Assembly: GCA_937901745.1 (NCBI GenBank)
Contig: CALGSZ010000002.1
Location: 1-64,000 of the forward strand
Reading direction: 5' to 3'
Length of the DNA stretch: 64,000 nt
Source of the DNA: an uncultured Chloroflexota bacterium
Lineage (GTDB): Bacteria > Chloroflexota > Chloroflexia > Thermomicrobiales > UBA6265
Positions 35,370 through 43,820 of this stretch are shown one piece after another. Each line of letters starts with the position of its first letter. The stretch's first letter is position 1. The position numbers and the translations under genes are program-made. Below the pieces are notes generated by a model, which worked only from the letters and a program-made list of their open reading frames with translations, searched no databases and was not told the origin of the DNA.

Positions 35370-35404
35370 GGGGCGGGTTCCCGGCGCGGCCGGGAACCCG
35401 CCCC
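35370..35404 (+). other. Perfect 15-bp stem-loop between binding-protein and permease genes
   Basis: The arms at 35370-35384 (GGGGCGGGTTCCCGG) and 35390-35404 are perfectly complementary, with a 5-nt loop. AAACTCCCTTTT follows 3'. It begins 11 nt after the binding-protein stop. It probably works as a partial terminator or mRNA-stabilising element giving more binding protein than permease. Confidence 0.75.
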
Positions 35405-35490
35405 AAACTCCCTTTTGCCGGAATGATCGTTCGTCTTTCGTGTGCTGACGTTTGGCGTCCGCAATTCGGACGCAAACGTAGGTGGCGCTG

Positions 35491-36477
35491 ATGACTGCCA
35501 TTCCGCGGACCGCGCCGGACGTCGCCCACGCGCGACGGCGGCGCTGGAGCTCATCTCGGCTCAGCGACGGTCAATTCGCCTCGTTGCTCGCGCTGCCGCT
35601 GATCGTCGCGCTCATCGCCGTGGTGGGGTATCCCGTTGGCTATTCGCTGTGGCTCAGCCTGCGCGAGATCGACCTGATCTTCCAGCGGAACGAGTACGTT
35701 GGCCTCCAGAACTACCGAGAGGCGCTGCGTTCCTCTGAGGTCTGGCACGCGCTGCGAGTCACGATTGCCTATACGGTCGTCGCAACGGTGATCAGTTTGG
35801 TGATCGCCATCGGCGGCGCGCTGCTTCTCAACGAGCGCTTCCGCGGCCGGCCGTTCGTGATGACGATCGTCATCCTCCCCTGGGCCGTTTCGCTCTACGC
35901 GACGTCGGTCGTCTGGAAGTACCTGTACAGCCCGGAGTGGGGCCTGTTCAACGCGGTGCTGATCAAGCTCGGGCTGGTTGACCAGAATCGCCCGGTCAAT
36001 TTCCTCTCCGAGCGATGGGCGGTGCCGGCGGTCGCGCTGGCGCACGCTTGGCAGATCGCGCCGCTGGGGATCTATTTCATCCTCGCGACGCTTCAGGTCA
36101 TCCCCGAAGACCTTTACAAGATGGCGAAAGTAGACCGGCTCAGCCCGGCTGGCCGGTTCCGGCACGTCGTGCTGCCGTACATCAAGACGCCGCTCTTGAT
36201 CGTGATGGTTCTGATCACGGTCGAGGCCGCGCGCGTCTTCGATACGATCTTCTTCCTGACGAACGGTGGACCGGGAGATGTTTCCACGACGCTGACGTGG
36301 GTGGTCTACCGGGAAACGTTCCAGAAGCGTGACTACGGGCTTGGCGCGGCGATCGGCTGGCTGCTCGTGGTGCTGACGACGGTGATCACGACGATCTACT
36401 TCCTCTTGCTCTTCTACCGGCGGAAGCAGCCGGCGGCTGTCATCGCTCAGGAGACAACGGCGGAGGCGCAGGCGTGA
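35491..36477 (+). CDS. Sugar ABC transporter permease (MalF/UgpA-like)
   Basis: A 328-residue membrane protein; the ATG at 35491 with AGGTGG upstream is preferred over the GTG at 35482. It has LLALPLIVALIAVVGYPVGYSLWLSL, the MalF-type periplasmic start IFQRNEYVGLQNYREAL, the coupling loop LYKMAKVDRLSPAGRFRHVVLPY and FFLTNGGPGDVSTTLTWVVYRETF. Its stop overlaps the GTG of the MalG-like gene (GTGA). Unlike the system at 22702, the two permeases here are separate proteins. Confidence 0.9.
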   Translation: MTAIPRTAPDVAHARRRRWSSSRLSDGQFASLLALPLIVALIAVVGYPVGYSLWLSLREIDLIFQRNEYVGLQNYREALRSSEVWHALRVTIAYTVVATVISLVIAIGGALLLNERFRGRPFVMTIVILPWAVSLYATSVVWKYLYSPEWGLFNAVLIKLGLVDQNRPVNFLSERWAVPAVALAHAWQIAPLGIYFILATLQVIPEDLYKMAKVDRLSPAGRFRHVVLPYIKTPLLIVMVLITVEAARVFDTIFFLTNGGPGDVSTTLTWVVYRETFQKRDYGLGAAIGWLLVVLTTVITTIYFLLLFYRRKQPAAVIAQETTAEAQA

Positions 36478-37427
36478 ACACCTGGGTTGGGCCGATCATC
36501 GTCCTGGCGATCGTTGCCGTTGCCGTCGTCCTCGCCGTCATCGCCATCAATGTCGCGTTTCGGCGCGCGGGAGCCCGGCGGGCGCTGACGTACTTCTTCG
36601 CGGCGCTGCTCGTGGTCTGGACCCTCGTCCCGATCTACTGGCTCCTCAACATGGCGCTGATGTACAAGACGGAGCTGCTCTCTGTCCCGACGCATCTCTA
36701 TCCGCACGACCTGACGACGAGCAATTTCGTCCGGATCTTCGGCGGCTCCGCGACGGGGCCAACTGGCGAGGAATTGTTGCCGGTCGGGCAGGCGCCGGCG
36801 ATCAAGCGAGGATTGGTCAACAGCACAATCGTCGCGCTGGCCGTGACGGCGCTGACAGTCCTCGTCGCGCTGCCGGTCTCCTACGCGCTGGGGCGGCTGC
36901 AGTTCCGCGGGCGGTCGGGGATGCTCTTCGCGATTCTCCTGTCCCGCTCGTATCCGCCGATCGCGATCGTGATCCCGTTCTCTTACCTTTATATACGGTG
37001 GGATCTGCAGGGCACGCTGCGCGGTCTGATCCTGATCTACTTCACCCTGACGATCCCGCTCTTCGTGTGGGTCATGACTGGGTTCTTCTCGTCGCTGCCG
37101 CGGACGGTGGAGGCGGCGGCCCGCGTTGACGGCAACACGCGCTGGCAGACGTTTTACCGGGTGATCCTGCCGATGTCCTGGCCGGGCATCGCGGTCGCGA
37201 CGGCGATCAGCTTCATGGTCTGCTGGAACGAATTCGCCTTCGCGCAGTTCCTGGCCGCTGGGTCGCCGGCGCAGACTTTCCCGCCGGTGCTCCCGGCGAT
37301 GTTCTTCCAGATCTCGATGCCGACCGAGATGGCGGCGGCCTCTATCGTCGGAATCGTGCCGCCGGCGATCTTGGCCTATCTCTTCCAGCGGCGCATCCGA
37401 AGCTTGAATCTCGTCGATCCGCTGTAG
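36474..37427 (+). CDS. Sugar ABC transporter permease (MalG/UgpE-like)
   Basis: A 317-residue membrane protein. It starts with an extra N-terminal helix (IIVLAIVAVAVVLAVIAINVAF), then the family core ALLVVWTLVPIYWLLNMALMYK, NSTIVALAVTALTVLVALPVSYALGRL, YPPIAIVIPFSYLYIRWDLQGTL, the coupling loop VEAAARVDGNTRWQTFYRVILPM and FQRRIRSLNLVDPL at the C-terminus. The extra first helix makes it longer than most MalG proteins. It is coupled to the upstream MalF-like gene by overlap. Confidence 0.9.
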   Translation: MNTWVGPIIVLAIVAVAVVLAVIAINVAFRRAGARRALTYFFAALLVVWTLVPIYWLLNMALMYKTELLSVPTHLYPHDLTTSNFVRIFGGSATGPTGEELLPVGQAPAIKRGLVNSTIVALAVTALTVLVALPVSYALGRLQFRGRSGMLFAILLSRSYPPIAIVIPFSYLYIRWDLQGTLRGLILIYFTLTIPLFVWVMTGFFSSLPRTVEAAARVDGNTRWQTFYRVILPMSWPGIAVATAISFMVCWNEFAFAQFLAAGSPAQTFPPVLPAMFFQISMPTEMAAASIVGIVPPAILAYLFQRRIRSLNLVDPL

Positions 37428-37462
37428 ATCGCGCGCAGCATCACAGGGGAAAGGACGCTTTC

Positions 37463-38650
37463 GTGACAGGATCCGTTTCCACGATCGCAGCAGCCGAAAC
37501 TGGACGAGCGCGAGGCGCGGCCCCGCCGGCCTCCGGTCGGGCCTCGATCCGCCTGATCGACGTCCACAAGCGCTTCGAGACATTTCACGCCGTGCGTGGC
37601 CTCAACCTCGAGATCCGGGATGGGGAGCTGCTCGTCCTGCTCGGTCCGTCCGGCTGTGGAAAGACGACGACGCTGAACATGCTGGCCGGGTTGGAGCAGC
37701 CAACCAGCGGCCAAATCCTGTTCGGCGACCGGCTGATGAACGATGTGCCGCCCGAGGAGCGGGACATCGCGATGGTCTTCCAGTCCATCGCGCTCTATCC
37801 ACATCTCAACGTGCGCGACAACATCGGCTTCGGGCTGCGATCGCGCAAGGTGCCGAAGGAGGAGATCGCGCGCCGGGTCGAGGAGGTCAGCCGGACTCTC
37901 GACATCGCCAGGCTGCTCGACCGGAAGATCCATCAGCTCTCCGGCGGTCAGCGGCAGCGCGTAGCGATCGCCAAGGCGCTCGTGCGGCGGCCGACGCTCT
38001 TCCTCCTCGATGAGCCGTTCTCCAGCCTGGACGCCGAGCTGCGGCGGCAGATGCGCGGAGAGCTCGTCCGCATCCACCGCGAAGTCGAGACGACGATGGT
38101 CTTCGTCACGCACGACCAAGAGGAGGCGATGGCGATCGCTGACCGGATCGCGGTGATGAATGCCGGGGAAATGGTCCAGATCGGCTCGCCGCTCGACCTC
38201 TACCAGACGCCGAAGAATCGGTGGGTGGCGCGGTTCATCGGCGCGCATCCGATCAATCTTCTTGACGCGCGCTTCGATGCCGGGAGTGGGACGTTGGCGC
38301 TCCTGCCCGACGGCCGGTGGACGGCGACCGTTCCGCCGGAGATCGCCGCCGCGCTGCGATCGAACGGGGCGAACGGCACGGTCAGCGTCGGGATCCGGCC
38401 TGAGCACTTGACGGTCGAGTCTGGCCCGCCGGGCAACGGACAGGCGGGCGGCGAGATCTACACGCGGCAGATCCTCGGGACCGAGATTCTGTACGAAATC
38501 GACGCGGGCAGCACGCGGCTGCGTGCCGTCACGCCGACCGCCCGCCTGTTCAATCCGGGAGATCCGGTGCGAATCGGGCTCGATTGGGCGAACGCTTTCT
38601 TCTTCGACCCGCAGACGGAGGCGCGGCTCTATCCGCCGGACGGGCGGTAA
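37463..38650 (+). CDS. Sugar ABC transporter ATP-binding protein (MalK/UgpC-like)
   Basis: A 395-residue protein from a GTG with AAAGGA about 8 nt upstream. A 30-residue low-complexity N-terminus precedes the ATPase: GPSGCGKTT, VFQSIALYPHL, LSGGQRQRVAIAKAL, LFLLDEPFSSLD and VTHDQEEAMAIADRI. The C-terminal regulatory part includes ARFIGAHPINLLDA, VGIRPEHLTVE and IGLDWANAFFFDPQTEARLY. It completes the four-gene operon begun at 33893. It is distinct from the ATPase at 24771, so the two systems need not share one. Confidence 0.9.
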   Translation: MTGSVSTIAAAETGRARGAAPPASGRASIRLIDVHKRFETFHAVRGLNLEIRDGELLVLLGPSGCGKTTTLNMLAGLEQPTSGQILFGDRLMNDVPPEERDIAMVFQSIALYPHLNVRDNIGFGLRSRKVPKEEIARRVEEVSRTLDIARLLDRKIHQLSGGQRQRVAIAKALVRRPTLFLLDEPFSSLDAELRRQMRGELVRIHREVETTMVFVTHDQEEAMAIADRIAVMNAGEMVQIGSPLDLYQTPKNRWVARFIGAHPINLLDARFDAGSGTLALLPDGRWTATVPPEIAAALRSNGANGTVSVGIRPEHLTVESGPPGNGQAGGEIYTRQILGTEILYEIDAGSTRLRAVTPTARLFNPGDPVRIGLDWANAFFFDPQTEARLYPPDGR

Positions 38651-38669
38651 CGCCGCGCCTCACACACGC

Positions 38670-39845
38670 TCACGCCACGCCGGCGGCGGTCCTCACCGCG
38701 GCCTCGATACGCTCCAGTGCCTTCTTCAGGTTTTCCTCGGAATTGGCGTAGGAGAGGCGGAGATAGCCTTCCCCGTACTGGCCGAATGACGTGCCGGCCA
38801 GCGCGGCCACACCGTGCTCATTGAGCAAGTGATCGGCAAACTGCTTGCTGGTCATGCCAGTGCCGGTGATGTTCGGGAAGACATAAAACGCACCCTTGGG
38901 GCGGAGGCAGCGAATACCGGGGATAGCGTTCAGTCCGTCCACGATGAGGTCGCGCCGCCGCCGGAAGGCGTCCACCATCGTCCGTACCTCGTCCTGCGGA
39001 CCGGTCAGCGCCTCGATACCGGCGCGCTGGACGGCCATCGAGGTGCAGGAGACGGAGTTGACCATCAGCTTCGCGACCTGCTCCGCGAAGTCAGCCGGCA
39101 TCGCCCCGTAGCCTAGGCGCCAGCCGGTCATCGCATAGGTCTTCGAGAAGCCATCGAGGATGATGGTGCGCTCCGCCATGCCCGGCATGGTCGCGATCGA
39201 GACGTGCTCGCCCTCGTAGAGGATCTCGCTGTAAATCTCGTCGGCGAGCACCACGAGATCGTGCTTGACCGCGAGCTCGGCGATGGCGGCCAGGTCCTCG
39301 CGACTAAGCACGCCGCCGGTCGGGTTGCCCGGCGAGTTGATGATGAGGAGCTTGGTGCGGGGCGTGATCAGGGAGGCGAGCTCCTCGACGTCGAGCGCGA
39401 ACTCCCGCTCCTCGCGCAGCGGGATGGGGACGGGCGTCGCGCCGGTGAAGTTGATCATCGACTCGTAGATCGGGAAGCCGGGGTTGGGGTAGATCGCCTC
39501 GTCGCCCGACTCCAGCAGCGCCAGGATGGTAAAGAACATGATCGGCTTGCCGCCAGGGGTGACGACGATGTGCTCCGGCCCGTAGCTGGTGCCGCGCGAG
39601 CGGTTGAGATAGTTGGCGATTGCCTCGCGCAGCTCGGGCAATCCGGCGGCCGGTCCGTAATGCGTCCAGCCGGTGCGCAGCGCATGACAGCCGGCTTCGA
39701 TGATGTTGGCCGGCGTGTCGAAGTCTGGCTCACCGATTTCGAGGTGAACGACGTCACGACCGGCGGCTTCGAGTGCCCGCGCCCGGACTAGTACCTCGAA
39801 CGCCGTCTCCGTTCCCAGCCGTCCCATCCGCGTCGCCAATCTCAT
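38670..39845 (-). CDS. Pyridoxal-phosphate aminotransferase, class I/II (aspartate-aminotransferase-like)
   Basis: A 391-residue protein. The ATG at 39845 has AAAGGAG 7 nt upstream; the extension to 39923 is rejected. It shows LEIGEPDFDTPANI, the co-factor contact motif INSPGNPTGGVLSREDL, VLADEIYSEILY, the Schiff-base Lys in ILDGFSKTYAMTGWRLGY and a late Arg motif in YLRLSYANS. This is the fold-type I subgroup Igamma. Substrates could be aspartate, aromatic amino acids or alanine. It is convergent with the ABC operon and alone in its direction. Confidence 0.88.
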   Translation of the reverse strand: MRLATRMGRLGTETAFEVLVRARALEAAGRDVVHLEIGEPDFDTPANIIEAGCHALRTGWTHYGPAAGLPELREAIANYLNRSRGTSYGPEHIVVTPGGKPIMFFTILALLESGDEAIYPNPGFPIYESMINFTGATPVPIPLREEREFALDVEELASLITPRTKLLIINSPGNPTGGVLSREDLAAIAELAVKHDLVVLADEIYSEILYEGEHVSIATMPGMAERTIILDGFSKTYAMTGWRLGYGAMPADFAEQVAKLMVNSVSCTSMAVQRAGIEALTGPQDEVRTMVDAFRRRRDLIVDGLNAIPGIRCLRPKGAFYVFPNITGTGMTSKQFADHLLNEHGVAALAGTSFGQYGEGYLRLSYANSEENLKKALERIEAAVRTAAGVA

Positions 39846-39961
39846 CGTTCTCGCTCCTTTCCGCTGCCGGCTGCCTGCCTGGTAATTCGGTAGGATACCG
39901 GGATTATGTGCAATGTGCGTCATCAGCGCGGGGCGGTCCGGCAGGTGGGAGGCGACCAGCG

Positions 39962-40198
39962 ATGCAGACCACGTGGGAGTACCGCATGGTGGGTGCGGTG
40001 AGCGAGGAGGAGCTGAACGCGCTCGGCGCGGAAGGTTGGGAGCTCGTCGCGGTGAGTGGCTACGGCGTCGATCCGACGCTCTACCTGAAGCGGCCGGTGC
40101 TCGATTTCCGCGAGCGCGTGACGTTGGATCAAAAGCGCCGGTACTACGCGTCCTGGGGACTCGCTACAGGCGACAGCGGCGAGGGGGATCGGTCATGA
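39962..40198 (+). CDS. Small DUF4177-like protein
   Basis: A 78-residue protein starting at the ATG at 39962. The pattern WEYRMVGAVSEEELNALGAEGWELVAVSGYG is that of DUF4177-type proteins, small alpha/beta domains of unknown function in which WEL and the two ends of a strand pair are kept. The C-terminus is charged. The TGA overlaps the ATG of rbsD (ATGA), so the two are translationally coupled. Confidence 0.75.
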   Translation: MQTTWEYRMVGAVSEEELNALGAEGWELVAVSGYGVDPTLYLKRPVLDFRERVTLDQKRRYYASWGLATGDSGEGDRS

Positions 40199-40581
40199 AG
40201 CGGGGCGGCATCCTCAACCCGGCGCTGTGCCACCTGCTCGCCAGCACCGGCCACACCGACTATTTCACGATCTGCGACCGTGGGTTCCCGGTTCCGGATG
40301 GCCCGCAACGGATCGATTTGGCGTTGGTTGACGATATCCCGACGGTGCTCGACGTGCTGAAGGCGGTGGCCGCCGAGTGGCGGCTCGATCGCGTGATCAT
40401 CACGCGGGAGATGACCGAGGTCAGCCCGCAACGAGTCGAGGCGATGCGAGACCTGCTCGGAAACGTGCCGTTGGAGGTCATGTCGCACCTGGAGCTGAAG
40501 CGGCTTGCGAAGACGGCGAAGGCAACGGTTCGCACCGGCGACACGTGTCCCTACGCGAACATCATCGTCGTCTCAGGATGA
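40195..40581 (+). CDS. rbsD: D-ribose pyranase / L-fucose mutarotase family (RbsD/FucU)
   Basis: A 128-residue protein, the normal length for RbsD. It starts MKRGGILNPALCHLLASTGHTDYFTI with the catalytic His in the GHTD motif. CDRGFPVP, IDLALVDDIPTVLDVL and the C-terminal loop TGDTCPYANIIVVSG, which contacts the sugar in the decameric enzyme, are all present. It interconverts pyranose and furanose (or anomeric) forms of a sugar after uptake. A good partner is the ribose-type ABC operon at 30674-33618. Confidence 0.88.
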   Translation: MKRGGILNPALCHLLASTGHTDYFTICDRGFPVPDGPQRIDLALVDDIPTVLDVLKAVAAEWRLDRVIITREMTEVSPQRVEAMRDLLGNVPLEVMSHLELKRLAKTAKATVRTGDTCPYANIIVVSG

Positions 40582-40708
40582 GAAACCGAGGTGCGCAGCC
40601 GACTAGGACTTTGCGGTACCATCCCATCGTGCACGTTTTGTACTGAGTGAGGCGGCGAGGGGTGCGCGTGAAGCCGCCGCATCGAGTCAATCTCCCGGGA
40701 GCAGCGGA

Positions 40709-41395
40709 GTGGTAACGGACGTTAGTGGGACGGAAGCGGATTTGGAGCTCTTCGACCGGATGGCGAAAGAGCTCTACTCGGCGGTCATTTCTGACATTTT
40801 GGATCAGCTCGGCTATCGGAACCAAGTCATGACCGCCGATATCCGGCCGATCGATCCCGGGTTTCGCGGGGCGGTAGTCGGGCGCGCGGCAACGGTGCGC
40901 TACGCTCCGCAATATGAGGTGCCGCCGGAGCCGTACACGACGATCATCGCCGCCATTGACGAGCTGAAGCCGGGCGATGTCGGCGTGCTCGCCACCGGTG
41001 GGCTAGAGACGGCGACCTTCTGGGGCGAGCTCTTCTCGAACGCGGCGATGGCCCGTGGCGCTCGTGGCATGGTGATGGACGGCTACCACCGGGACACGCG
41101 GAAGATTCTCCAGCTTGGCTTCCCGGTCTTCTCGACTGGCTCGCGGCCGGTCGACGTGGCTGGGCGAGCGCAGGCGGTGGATTTCGGGCGGCCGGTCGTC
41201 TGTGGCGGTGTCCTGGTGCGGCCGGGCGATATCGTCTTCGCCGAGATTGACGGCATCGTCGTCATCCCGCGTGAGGTCGCCGACGAGACGGTGCAGCGCG
41301 CGTTCGAGAAGGTCGCGACGGAAGATCGGGCGCGCGAGGATCTTCGCGCGGGCGCGTACTTGCGAGACGTATGGAGGACCTACAAGGTCTTGTGA
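40709..41395 (+). CDS. RraA-family protein (HMG/oxaloacetate-aldolase-like or sugar-acid-related)
   Basis: A 228-residue protein from a GTG. RraA-fold features are SAVISDILDQLGYRNQVM, the GxxVG-type start of the barrel (FRGAVVGRAATVRY), KPGDVGVLATGGLETATFWGELFSNAAMARGARGMVMDGYHRD (with the GE, R and D residues that hold the divalent metal and pyruvate in HMG aldolases) and VVCGGVLVRPGDIVFAEIDGIVVIPRE. An aldolase or oxaloacetate decarboxylase activity is possible. The next gene, a sugar-acid dehydratase, starts 13 bp later, so a role in sugar-acid breakdown is inferred. Confidence 0.82.
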   Translation: MVTDVSGTEADLELFDRMAKELYSAVISDILDQLGYRNQVMTADIRPIDPGFRGAVVGRAATVRYAPQYEVPPEPYTTIIAAIDELKPGDVGVLATGGLETATFWGELFSNAAMARGARGMVMDGYHRDTRKILQLGFPVFSTGSRPVDVAGRAQAVDFGRPVVCGGVLVRPGDIVFAEIDGIVVIPREVADETVQRAFEKVATEDRAREDLRAGAYLRDVWRTYKVL

Positions 41396-41408
41396 TAGGA
41401 GAGGCCCA

Positions 41409-43013
41409 ATGAGTTCGACCAAGCCTCGCGCCGAGGCCATGACGCTGATGAGCAGGGCTCCGCAAGGCCCGGTCCCGCTGAACGATGTGGCCGTGCTGCT
41501 GAACCCGATTGACGACGTGGCGATCGCGAAGCAGCCACTACTGCCAGGGACGATCCTCCGGCTCGATGATGGGAGCGAGGTGCGCGTCTCGCAGATGATC
41601 CCCACGGGCCACAAGGTGGCGCTGCGGCCGGTCGCGCTCGATGCGCCGGTTCGCCGCTACGGCCAGATCATCGGCTTCGCGACGCAAGAGATCGCGCCGG
41701 GACAGCACGTCCACACCCAGAATCTCTCGATCAAGGAGCAGGGCAGTCTCAAGCTGGACTACGCCTTCTGCGCCGACTACAAGCCGGTGGAGCTCGTGCC
41801 GGAGTCTGAGCGGCGGACGTTCATGGGCTTCCGGCGGCCGGACGGGCGCGTCGGGACGCGGAACTACGTCGCCGTCCTCGCCTCAGTGAACTGCGCCTCT
41901 TCGGCGACGGTTGCCATCGCGGATTACTTCAAGCAGCCGGGCGTGATGGACGAGTTCCCGAACGTGGATGGCGTCATCGCGCTGCCGCACAAGGGCGGTT
42001 GTGGCGCCCACATCGGCTCGAAGCACCTCGCGCTGTTCCAGCGGACGCTCGCTGGGATCGTAAACCATCCCTGTGTGGCGGGCTATGTGGTCATCAGCCT
42101 GGGCTGCGAGGTCAACCAGCCGACCGACATGATCGAGTCCACGGTGATGCGGGATGACCACCCGCTGGTGCTGACGATCCAGCAGGACGGCGGCTTCAAG
42201 AAGACGGTCGAGGCTGGCATCGAGGCGGTCAAGGCTATTCTGCCGAAGGCGAATGAGGCGCGTCGCGAGCCGGTGCCGGCCTCGGAGCTGGTGGTCGCGC
42301 TCCAGTGCGGCGGCTCGGACGGCTGGTCGGGCGTGACGGCCAACCCAGGGCTGGGCAAGGCGGCCGATCTGCTCGTCAAGCAGGGCGGAACGGTCGTGCT
42401 CGGCGAGACGACGGAAGTCTACGGCGCCGAGCACCTGCTGACGCGCCGAGCCAAGAGCCCTGAGGTGGCGCAGAAGCTGGTCGATCTCATCCGCTGGTGG
42501 GAGGAGTACACCGAATACTTCGGCGGGACGATTGACAATAACCCGGCGCCCGGCAACAAGCTCGGCGGCCTGACGACGATTTACGAGAAGTCGCTTGGCG
42601 CGGCGGCGAAGGCCGGCTCGACGCCGCTGAACCAGGTCGTCGAGTACGGCGAGCGAGTCACCGAGCGAGGCTTCGTCCACATGGACACCCCCGGCTACGA
42701 CCCAGTCTCGGTCACCGGGCAGGTCGCTGGCGGCTGCAACCTGGTGGTCTTCACGACTGGGCGCGGCTCCTGCTTCGGGTTCAAGCCGGCTCCCTCGATC
42801 AAGATCGCGACGAACAGCGAGCTCTACGCCCGGCAAGAGGATGACATGGACATCAACGCCGGCCGGGTGCTCGAGGGGATGAGCCTGGACGAGCTCGGGC
42901 AGGAGATCTTCGAGGAGATGCTGGCCGTCGCCTCCGGCAAGCGGACCAAGAGCGAGCTGGCCGGGGTTGGGCAGGAGGAGTTCAATCCCTGGATCCTCGG
43001 CGCGATGCTGTAG
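41409..43013 (+). CDS. Altronate/galactarate dehydratase family protein (UxaA/GarD)
   Basis: A 534-residue protein; the ATG at 41409 with AGGAG upstream, not the longer frame. The N-terminus (about 25-115) is a SAF-type domain (VAVLLNPIDDVAIAKQPLLPGT ... RRYGQIIGFATQEIAPGQHVHTQNL). The catalytic part begins FMGFRRPDGRVGTRNYVAVLASVNC and has ALPHKGGCGAHIGSKH, VISLGCEVNQ, VALQCGGSDGWSGVTANPGLG, GGTVVLGETTEVYGAEHLL and GGCNLVVFTTGRGSCFGFKPAPSIKI, all typical of this dehydratase family. Such enzymes remove water from aldonates or aldarates to give 2-keto-3-deoxy acids. Both domains are in one chain, as in UxaA. Probably in one operon with the RraA-like gene. Confidence 0.88.
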   Translation: MSSTKPRAEAMTLMSRAPQGPVPLNDVAVLLNPIDDVAIAKQPLLPGTILRLDDGSEVRVSQMIPTGHKVALRPVALDAPVRRYGQIIGFATQEIAPGQHVHTQNLSIKEQGSLKLDYAFCADYKPVELVPESERRTFMGFRRPDGRVGTRNYVAVLASVNCASSATVAIADYFKQPGVMDEFPNVDGVIALPHKGGCGAHIGSKHLALFQRTLAGIVNHPCVAGYVVISLGCEVNQPTDMIESTVMRDDHPLVLTIQQDGGFKKTVEAGIEAVKAILPKANEARREPVPASELVVALQCGGSDGWSGVTANPGLGKAADLLVKQGGTVVLGETTEVYGAEHLLTRRAKSPEVAQKLVDLIRWWEEYTEYFGGTIDNNPAPGNKLGGLTTIYEKSLGAAAKAGSTPLNQVVEYGERVTERGFVHMDTPGYDPVSVTGQVAGGCNLVVFTTGRGSCFGFKPAPSIKIATNSELYARQEDDMDINAGRVLEGMSLDELGQEIFEEMLAVASGKRTKSELAGVGQEEFNPWILGAML

Positions 43014-43186
43014 CGTTCACAGGGAAGCCGGCCGGCGGACGATTCCCGCCTCGCGTGGACGGTGCTCGGATGGAAGGGGCCGGCGCGGTTGTGTGCCGTT
43101 TCTGTCCGCGTCAGGGATGGCGGACGTAGCGGGTTAGATCAATTGATGGCAATGGAGCGCGGATCGGCGATGGACGAGGGAATGCC

Positions 43187-43786
43187 GTGACGGCGCGGTC
43201 TGACGCAACGAACGCGGCGGAGGCCGTCGAGAATCGGGACCGGCTTCTCGCGGCGTTCGAGGAGCGCGTTTCGCCGCTTGGGGTCCGTGTCGAGCGGGCC
43301 GAATCGAGCGTGGAGGTCGCTCGGTTCCTAGCTGGCCTCAGCCGTGAGATCAACGCGCCGCGCGTGACGATCTCTGCCGAGCTGGTCACCAACGCGCCGG
43401 GTTTTGCAGCGGCGCTTACCGCTGAGGGAATTGAGTGGCGCAGCCCGGAGGAGGTCTCAGAGGCGCGAGACGCTCCGCTCGGCGTGAGCCTGGCCAAGCT
43501 GGCGATCGCGGAGACTGGATCGTTCCTGCTCAATGAGCCCGGGCTGCTCGACCGCGCCGTTGGATTGATGTCGAAGGTACACGTGGCACTTGTGCCCATT
43601 GGCGCGCTCGTTCCCTCGCTCGATGAGGCGGCCGGGGTGCTGCGGCGGATTGCCCAGCGGCCAGGCGGTGGCTATGCGAGCCTGGTAACGGGACCGAGCC
43701 GGACCGCGGACATCGAGATGTCGCTGACGGTCGGCGTTCAGGGACCGGAGATCGAGATCGTCCTCTTCGTCGATCGCCTGGATTGA
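43187..43786 (+). CDS. lutC: LUD-domain protein LutC (lactate utilisation)
   Basis: A 199-residue protein from a GTG with GAGGG 7 nt upstream. It is a LUD-domain (LutC/YkgG) protein: an N-terminal helical part, then the core with APLGVSLAKLAIAETGSFLLNEPG, VHVALVPIGALVPSLDEAAGVL and LVTGPSRTADIEMSLTVGVQGP. LutC works with LutA and LutB as an iron-sulfur L-lactate dehydrogenase. It is separated from the fused LutB-LutA gene by only 34 bp, so the complete complex is encoded by two genes. Confidence 0.9.
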   Translation: MTARSDATNAAEAVENRDRLLAAFEERVSPLGVRVERAESSVEVARFLAGLSREINAPRVTISAELVTNAPGFAAALTAEGIEWRSPEEVSEARDAPLGVSLAKLAIAETGSFLLNEPGLLDRAVGLMSKVHVALVPIGALVPSLDEAAGVLRRIAQRPGGGYASLVTGPSRTADIEMSLTVGVQGPEIEIVLFVDRLD

Positions 43787-43820
43787 CCACTCAGACCCAA
43801 CGATTGCTGGAGATACCCAC

